DNA of 64,000 nt from assembly GCF_963576615.1 (NCBI RefSeq), contig NC_088714.1, forward strand, positions 42,192,072-42,256,071, written 5' to 3'. Positions 13,301 to 22,300 of this stretch are shown in pieces. The first letter of the stretch is position 1. Each line of letters starts with the position of its first letter. The stretch comes from Watersipora subatra (lineage: Eukaryota > Bryozoa > Gymnolaemata > Cheilostomatida > Watersiporidae). Position numbers and translations under genes: made by a program. The notes beneath the pieces are model-generated. The model worked only from the letters and a program-made list of their open reading frames with translations. It was not told the origin of the DNA and made no database searches.

Positions 13301-16300
13301 GAGCTTGTCGTGCTCAATTTGGAAATAATGGCATGGGAAAGTGAAAGAGCGTAGTGACATGGAAAAAACGTAATGATATGGGGTAATGAGAGAAGGTAAT
13401 GATATGAGGGTAATGAGAGAAGGTAATGAAATGGGGTAATCAAAGAAGGTAATGATATGGGGTAATGAGAGAAGGTAATGATATGGGGGTAATGAGAGAA
13501 GGTAATGATATGGGGTAATGAGAGAAGGTAATGATATGGGGTAATCAAAGAAGGTAATGATATGGGGTAATGAGAGAAGGTAATGATATGGGGTAATGAG
13601 AGAAGGTAATGATATGGGGTAATGATATGGGGTAATGAGAGAAGGGAATGATATGGGGTAATGAGAGAAGGTAATGATATGGGGTAATGAGAGAAGGTAA
13701 GGATGTGGGGTAATGAGAGAAGGTAATGATCTGGGGTAATGAGAGAAGGTAAGGATATGGTGTAATGAGAGAAGGTAATGATATGGGGTAATGAGAGAAG
13801 GTAATGATGTGGGGTAATGAGAGAAGGTAATGATATGGGGTAATGAGAGAAGGTAATGATATGGGGTAATGAGGGAAGGTAATGATATGAGATAGTGAAA
13901 GAAGTCATATTAATATAGAGCTTTGTTATAGGAGGTAGACCAGCAAGCAGAGGCAAGAGGAGAGTGGTTAAGCAAGTCATCAGAAGTGAAGCTCATCCAT
14001 GTCAACACATCAGCTGCTTTGTCTGTATGTATTATGTAGTCCCCTCTCTCAGCCACTTTGTCAGTATATACTATGTAGTCATTTTTCTCATCTACTTTGT
14101 CAGTATACACTATGTAGTCACCTCTCTCATCTACTTTGTCACTATGTACTATGTAGTCCCCTCTCTCAGCCACTTTGTCAGTATATACTATGTAGTCATC
14201 TCTCTCATCTACTTTGTCAGTATATAATATGTAGTCACCTCTCTCAGCTACTTTGTCAGTATATACTATGTAGTCATTTCTCTCATCTACTTTGTCAGTA
14301 TATACTACGTAGTCACCTCTCTCATCTACTTTGTCAGTATATACTATATAGTCACCTCTCTCATCTACTTTGTCAGTATATACTATGTAGTCCCCTCTCT
14401 CAGCCACTTTGTCAGTATATACTATGTAGTCACCTCTCTCATCTACTTTGTCAGTATATACTATGTAGTCTCCTCTCTCAGCCACTTTTTCAGTATATAC
14501 TACGTAATCACCTCTCTCAGCCACTTTGTCAGTCTATACTACGTAGTAACCTCTCTCATCTACTTTGTCAGTATATACTATGTAGTCCCCTCTCTCAGCC
14601 ACTTTGTCAGTATATACTATGTAATCACCTCTCTCATCTTCTTTGTCAGTATATACTATGTAGTCACCTCTCTCATCTACTTTGTCAGTATATACTATGT
14701 AGTCCCCTCTCTCAGCCACTTTGTCAGTATATACTATGTAATCACCTCTCTCATCGTCTTTGTCAGTATATACTATGTAGTCACCTCTCTCATCTACTTT
14801 GTCAGTATATACTATGTAGTCCCCTCTCTCAGCCACTTTGTAAGTATATACTATGTAATCACCTCTCTCATCTTCTTTGTCAGTATATACTATGTAGTCA
14901 CCTCTCTCATCTTCTGTCATAATATTAGTGTAAGATAGAGGTCGAATACAGTCTCATAGCACTTTATTTTCTCTATTTTACGACACTCATACCATGTATA
15001 TAAAAGACTTATTAGACTCATTAGAGTCATTTTGAAAATCCGGTTGGGCGTCACCACACAATAGATACATTATAGACATTTGGTAAGACTGTCACCACTT
15101 AATTGATGCAATGAAGATAATAATCAAAATGTGGCACAATGTTTATGAAATCATCAGAGGAAGTCAACAAAATTTCATCTTCATGTTCTTACAATCGAAG
15201 CTGTTATCTTGACATGTTGATTCCGGTTTGCTATGGACATCCTTCTTATTCGTTCAGTGTCTGTGTATCTTGCTTCTTGTGTAAACATAAAAAAGTTTTT
15301 CTATTTAATTAATTGTTATCGCAGCAACTGGGTTCTGGGACTCCTATGGTTTTGTAAATGATGTATAAGGCTGTGTTTGAGAATCACTAGCGTTCATAAA
15401 CTAGTAAGCAAGCCGTGAAGAGTATAGTACAATAAAGTTTGATATAATCCACAAGCTCATCTCATAATCGATTCGAAGATAGTTGGTAGTTTAACTACAT
15501 CGCACTCAACTGTCACATTAGCTGCTTTACATGAAAAGCAAGTTATGCACTCTTCTTGAAACAAAAATCTTATCTAATAAAACTGTGTTATGGGCAAGCT
15601 TTGCTTAGGGCTGGCTCCTTATTGTTATGTCAGTCACACATTTACTGTTGCTTTACTGTCTCATCGATCTGCATTTGATAATCAGTTTTTCGTGAACTGT
15701 AATATTTTTGTATAAAACTCTATTTAAGCATGCATTTCCTTGTGACCAGTGCTAACATGGGAACATTTAAATTGTAGTTATGTTACATGTAAATCTCCGC
15801 ATCACCAGTTGCAACGTGGTTGCAAGTTATCAAGCGTTAGCCAGCCAATGTAGTAACGATAATGAGTTCTTTTCTCTGATTTAAATAGCGTAATTTGAAA
15901 GAAACTCCTACTATCACATCCCTCTCATAGTAAACCAATCAATAAAAACACATTTTCATTGGCTAGTTGCCTTTACCTCATGTCAAGCAAGCTCTTTTTT
16001 ATCACTGTCACTTCCCAAGTCTTGCGGTGTGTTATACTTTTAAGAATTTTATGTTTGCTAATTTGAAAACTGCTTATATGAAAAACCTTTTAATTGCCCC
16101 TGAATAAAAGGTGAAGGGCTTGTTTACCTCTGGCCATCCAGTAGACGAGTTGTTTTGTGTTTGAGATTGTATTTTTGGCAGGGTTTCTCATTTTATTCTT
16201 ACTCATTATACCATTCTTATTATCTATTCTGAACTCATCTTCTATTCACCTTCAACTCACACTCAACTCACACTCTACTCACCGTTAAATCACTTTCAAC

Positions 16301-19300
16301 TCACACTCAACTCACACTCTACTCACCCTTAAATCACTTTCAACTTGTACACAACACATCCTCAACTCAACCTTGAAGCCACCCTCAACTCACACTCAGC
16401 TCGCCCGCAAATCATTTCCGATTCATGCACAACACACTCAACTCACACATGCAACACACACTCGGCTCACCATCAAATCACTTTCAACTCACGTTCAAAT
16501 CACTTTCAACTCATCCTCAAATTACTCTCAATTCACCCTCAAGTCACTTTCAACTCACACTCAACACACAATCAACTCACCCTCAAATTACTCTCCACTC
16601 ACACTCAACTTTTCCTAAAGTTACCCAGCTTCCCAACACTTTCAGGAAATCTCGACTTGGCCTTAACTATTGGGACGGAGCATGAACTTCCAAGTTTTTA
16701 TTTATATGGTATTGCAAAAAGTATACCTTTCATAGTGTTACATGTATACATTTGGTTGCAGGTAACCAGCAAGCAGCTTCCTGCTTGGGGAGGTGGCCAG
16801 TTCGAACTTGTAGCCGATCCATTTACATTTCATGAGAATACCCTCTGGATAGCCGATGACATCATTTTTTCTGCACACGCCGTATATAAAAAGGCATCAT
16901 CTCATGCTGCCAACATAACTATTGGCTCAACATTAAAGAAAGTATACAAGCTTCATGTGAGTCATTAATCGTACACTTACTATTCATTGTATACTGTCTT
17001 GTCATTTCTCTCCAAGTGTTTTAGTGTAAATTCCTGGTTTGTCCCGGCTGCTATAAAATTAATCTTTCGACATGTGATGTCAAATTTAAGCAAACATTTG
17101 TCACCACATTCAAAGCAATAATAAGCAATATATCTAAAGTTTTCTTAAACACTGCAGTATTATAAATCAGTAGTAGAGTCGGGCGTTGAAATTAATCTCA
17201 GCTGGTATGGTTTTGTACCTATGTCAAAACCTCTATAGTTGAAGCAGGGATTTTTATAAGAATACATTATATATATTGTTTAACTTGTTCTATAGTTAAA
17301 TAAACAATAATAAATACCTCAAATCGCTACATAGAGCATTAAAACAAATGCTCTATATATAAACTGCGTAAAAAACTCAGTTGAAAGACTCAAATTAAAA
17401 GCTAAGTTATTAAATAATAAAATAATTAGTAAGAGGTATTTGCTGTTACCTCAGAGACACGCGCACATATGTTTAGACTTATTAATGAGTACTTTCGGCT
17501 TTGAAACGCTGATAAAATATAGTCATATCTCTACATACGAGTGCCCCAACATGCGAGATACTCGAGGTAGGAGCTGACTTTATAGCAAGTTTCTTACTTG
17601 GGGTACAGAGTAATCGTTGAGATACGAGCGTACAAGCCGATTCTCGATGGCCACAACACAATTTGGCTCGCTTTCAAGAACAGCATTCCTCGGTCTTTAT
17701 CATCGATTCAGTTGGAAAAAAATTTCAAATGTTGGCTAAAGGTTATAGTGAACGCGAGGCAAAAAGCGCATAACCGGAAACATATATTAAGAAAATAATG
17801 ACGGCAAAATCAAATTAAGTTTCGTAAAAGATTAAAAATTGGCTCAAAGTGTGTATTTAGTAAGCTAAATTCATTTAAGTTAAATTCAGAGTTTCTATTA
17901 CGTTGAGTCACCAAGGTAGAAACCCAAAATTCTATTCAGTAGTGTACATAGTGATGTTGCATTTTGTTGCAGATCATAACAATTTATTATTTGTTGCTGT
18001 TTTGATGTAGATACTAAATTATAACAATTAAAAACACTTTTTCTATCGTAATATATTGTTTAGGTGGTTTTTCATAGTATGGTAACAGATTAAGTTGTAC
18101 TTAAATATTTTATATAGGAAGTCGTACCTTGAGTCACGAGTAAATTGACATATGAGCTCAGTCGTAGAATGCAATAAGCTCGCGTGTCGAGGTAGGACTG
18201 TCGCTGCAATAGCTCACTCTGCAATATGTTAGATGCAGTTTATATTATCCTAGTACTTTTTTGTGTTTTGTTTTGGAGTTTTTCGTACAAAACTATAACA
18301 TTTCAAAAGATTTGTTGCCGTCATTATTTCATAAGCCAAGGCAAATATTCTTTATAATTTGATGTTTCATTTTAGAAAGTTTTCATTTAGAGGTGATCGT
18401 AAGTCGAGGCTCTGCTGCACTCATGTACACCGATGTCATTCACATAGTTTGGCTCTGCAAGGCACAAATAATGTTTAACAGCGTTTCATACCTTTTTCTA
18501 TTTAAAAGTGTGAATTCCAAAAAGACTGATACTAGAGGTAGTTGGAAGTAGTTGAAAAAGGAAGAAGGCAATACTTTTCTTTAAATTAAGCAACAAACAA
18601 TGAAAAATCAAACATTTTTAAATTAATTCTTTAAAAACTTTGCAAAAAAATTTCTTGAAATAGAGTGAAGCGATGCAAAGAAAACGTAAAACTAATGAAG
18701 CGGCAGAGGCTGATAATCTGTATAATTCTCAGTGTTTGTCTGTCATCTTTCCAGATATAGCAATAAAGTTTTAGCAACACAAGTCTGCTTTGCGATGGAT
18801 TTAAACTCAGACCTAATCCAATCATCGACCTAATTCACTGCGCTATCATTATCAACGTTGATTATCTTATCTGTCGTTATCTACAATCTATTGATTCAGC
18901 GTTGTTTTCCCTCGTGTTGCATCGGTTTGGCATATCAGAGTTGTATTATCACTTTTAATTCTAGCCGCGATTGCGGGTTACAATCCAAGTATGTACTTTT
19001 TATTATTAATTAATATTATTTTTTGCGTTTGTCTTTCGTTTCAAAAATTTTAAAAGCCTCATGTTCACTTGCTATTATTTTTGTTTATTATTTTCAAATA
19101 TGCCGTTTCAATTTCCGGTTCTGCTAGAAATTATTCCAAAGATAAATTGCTAAAAGCTGTAAAAACTGAAAACTTCTTGCATGGATAGTTGTATATTGTG
19201 TTATCTCGAATAGGAATTGCCTCTACATTCTCTCTCTATTCGGTCAGACAAGGTACCCTCATGCGCTTCAGTGATATCTTCAGATGCTTCCAATATCTCA

Positions 19301-22300
19301 TTTTCACCTTTACCAGTACAGCTGTATTCAAAATTTTGATGGATAGATTCTGCAGTAACCTTTTTATACACACACTTCTATGCACTCATTGTTATTATTA
19401 ATTCATCATATTCATGGTTTTTATTTGGTTTTCTCAGATCATGTTAATTGTATCAGTATCAAATAATTTTTCATTGTAATCATTGTAGTAGAACAGACTA
19501 TCTAGCCATTACTTGCTTAGTATTTCACGTTTAAACACCTTTACAGCTGTTTTATTTTTTCCCTAAATTTATTGTAACTGCACAAAACACTTTTCTCATA
19601 ATATGAAGTTTAAAAGTTAAATTGGTAAATGTTGTATATGTTGAATAAAAATAAATTTTCTGTCCAAAAACGTTTTTATTAGCCTGGTATTCAGCTAATC
19701 TATCTATCTATATTTCTCAAAGTACGTTTTATGTCTGTATATCTTGTGTCTGTGTTCCGGCTATAGTTATTAAAATCTTGAAATAAAGAATCCGTACTGA
19801 TGAAGATTTGATCTCAGACCCCACCATTAACCAGTCTGACACCCTACCTAATAGGCCACAGAGAATGAGTTATTGGTTTGCTGGTATAAGTCGCTATATG
19901 GGAGCACATGCCCGACGCAACTCTCACTACTTCTCATTTTTATAAGCTGATTTTAAATACTCAGGCAACGCCGGGTAGCACAGCTAGTATATAAATATTT
20001 CTCAAAGTATGTGTGTGGATATGTGTGTCATTCTCTGGCTATAGCGCACGCTGACTATTTTACCAATGCGGCCACGTGTTACGAAGCCCCTGTTAAGAAA
20101 TATTTTTCGTAAGGTTCAATTACTACATCTGGGGCCAAGGCCAATTCTTCTTGCGCGGACAATTGTATTGTCTCCGTGGGAAGAGCCTCGGCATTATCTC
20201 TCCGTTCGGTCTGACAAAGACAGTACGATATCTCATTTTTACATTTGTATCGGTATCGAGAGGTACCAGTATCGTTGTATTCAAAGTTTTGACGGATAGC
20301 TTCTGGTAGAACAATAACCTTTTATACACACACTTCTATGCAAAAATTTTTAGTATTAGTTCAACATATTCAAGATTTTTATTTTGTTTTCTCAGTTCGT
20401 ATTAATTGTATCATTACCGAATCATCTTTTATTGTAATCGTATCAAAACCGACCTAATTTAGCGATTACTTGCTAATTATTTCACATTTACGTCTAAACC
20501 TTTTTATAGTCATTTTATTTTTTTAAATTATTTGACCTGCACGAAACATTTTCCTCATGATATGAAGTTTAAAGGGTTTTTGATAAAGTTTGAAAACCTT
20601 TCCAGTTGTTTTTATTTTCTCTCCCAATTTATTTCAATTACACAAAACACTTTTGTCATGATATGGAGTTTGAAAGTAAGAATGGTAAATGTTGTTATAT
20701 GTTGAATACAAATAAATTTTCTGTGTAAAATATAATCATACCTACTAATAATAAAATACCTTTTTATTACCCGGGCAACGCCAGGTTGTACAGCTAGTTT
20801 AAATATAAAAACTATCTGGCATGAAAAGTTGAAGAAATTATGCTAATTTTAAGTTCACTTAGTCTATGTTACCTAGGTTAATTCTGTATCTTTATCAAAC
20901 TACCCCTCAAACTAAGCACTGTCTGTCACATGAGTCACCAAGGCTACACTTAAAATCACTTTTTATGTATAGAAGGAGTAACAATAGAATTATCGTTACG
21001 GTTGTTACTTTATTTTCTTACATATATTTGATATTCATTCAATTGTTTTACATAGTTTAATGTAAAGCATTTGTTGTAATGCTATATGTGATTACTTGAA
21101 CTATGTATGGTTAGATTTAAGAGCTGTGTAACGAATTAAACAAAGCACAATAAGCTCTCATTAGATTATTAGCTCCAACATCCACTGCAAATATTAAACC
21201 GGATAAGCTTGGTATACTGAGGTTTGAGTGTGTTTGTATAGCACTCTTTGAACACAACACTTACCTATGAATATTATATTGCACCATGTTATCCAACTAA
21301 ATTACTTATTTCGACTAATTGTAACCTAAATAACAACTTTTGTTCAAACATCGATATATCTCAATTGGGTAATAGCTGTCTATGTGGGCAACAGTCAACT
21401 AGCTGTATTTCTATCTTCAACTACTACAGAGAGATATATTCTTCAACTACTATGAGTATCCAGAAGACCACGGTTATAGCAGTTCACTCCTTGCTTGGCC
21501 CCTCGGATACCAGAACCTCCTTTACTGGCTCTCTCCCACTGGCAATGTGAGTGGCAATCATCTCGCTCTCTCCCTTATTTGGAAAATATTTTAAATCACT
21601 CCAACCTCACTCTAAGGCTTTATGTATGCAGAAGCTGAAAGAATAAGGTTGATCTTCAGTTAAAGACCTGCTTGATTTTAGAGCTAAAGGATTCCCAAGC
21701 TAGTCAGTTCAGCCAATGCTCAGTGTGCTCAATGAGGCTGTGGATGATAGTTGGATACATAGACTGCTCACCCGTCTTAAATATATAACCGCATGTCTAA
21801 ATAGACTGCTCACCTGTCTTAAATATATAGCGACTTGTCTAAATAGACTGCTCACCCGTCTTAAATATATAACCACATGTCTAAATAGACTGCTCACCCG
21901 TCTTAGATAAATAACTTTTTGTCTAAATAGACTGCTCACCCGTCTTAAATATATAGCTACTTGTCTAAATAGACTGCTCACCCATCTTAAATATATAACT
22001 ACATGTCTAAATAGACTGCTCACCCGTCTTAAATAAATAACTTTTTGTCTAAATAGACTGCTCACCCGTCTTAAATATGTAGCCACATGTCTAAATAGAC
22101 TGCTCACCCGTCTTAAATATATAGCTACTTGTCTAAATAGACTGCTCACCCGTCTTAAATAAATAACTTTTTGTCTAAATAGACTGCTCACCCGTCTTAA
22201 ATAAATAACTTTGTGTCTAAATAGACTGCTCACCCGTCTTAAATATATAACCACATGTCTAAATAGACTGCTCACTCGTCTTAAATAAATAGCTTTGTGT

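Noticed and set aside
13264..14922. His/Pro/Leu- and Asp/Tyr-rich frames on both strands
   Set aside because: Artefacts of the 26- and 39-bp arrays around exon 13; both strands are open for the same reason.
16345..16968. 207-codon + frame as a separate gene
   Set aside because: Its 3' third is POMT1 exon 14; the Thr/His/Ser-rich front is the intronic CTCAACTCA array read through the acceptor.
21248..21550. 100-codon + frame overlapping POMT1 exon 15
   Set aside because: Different frame from exon 15, which matches POMT1 and has proper splice sites and phase.
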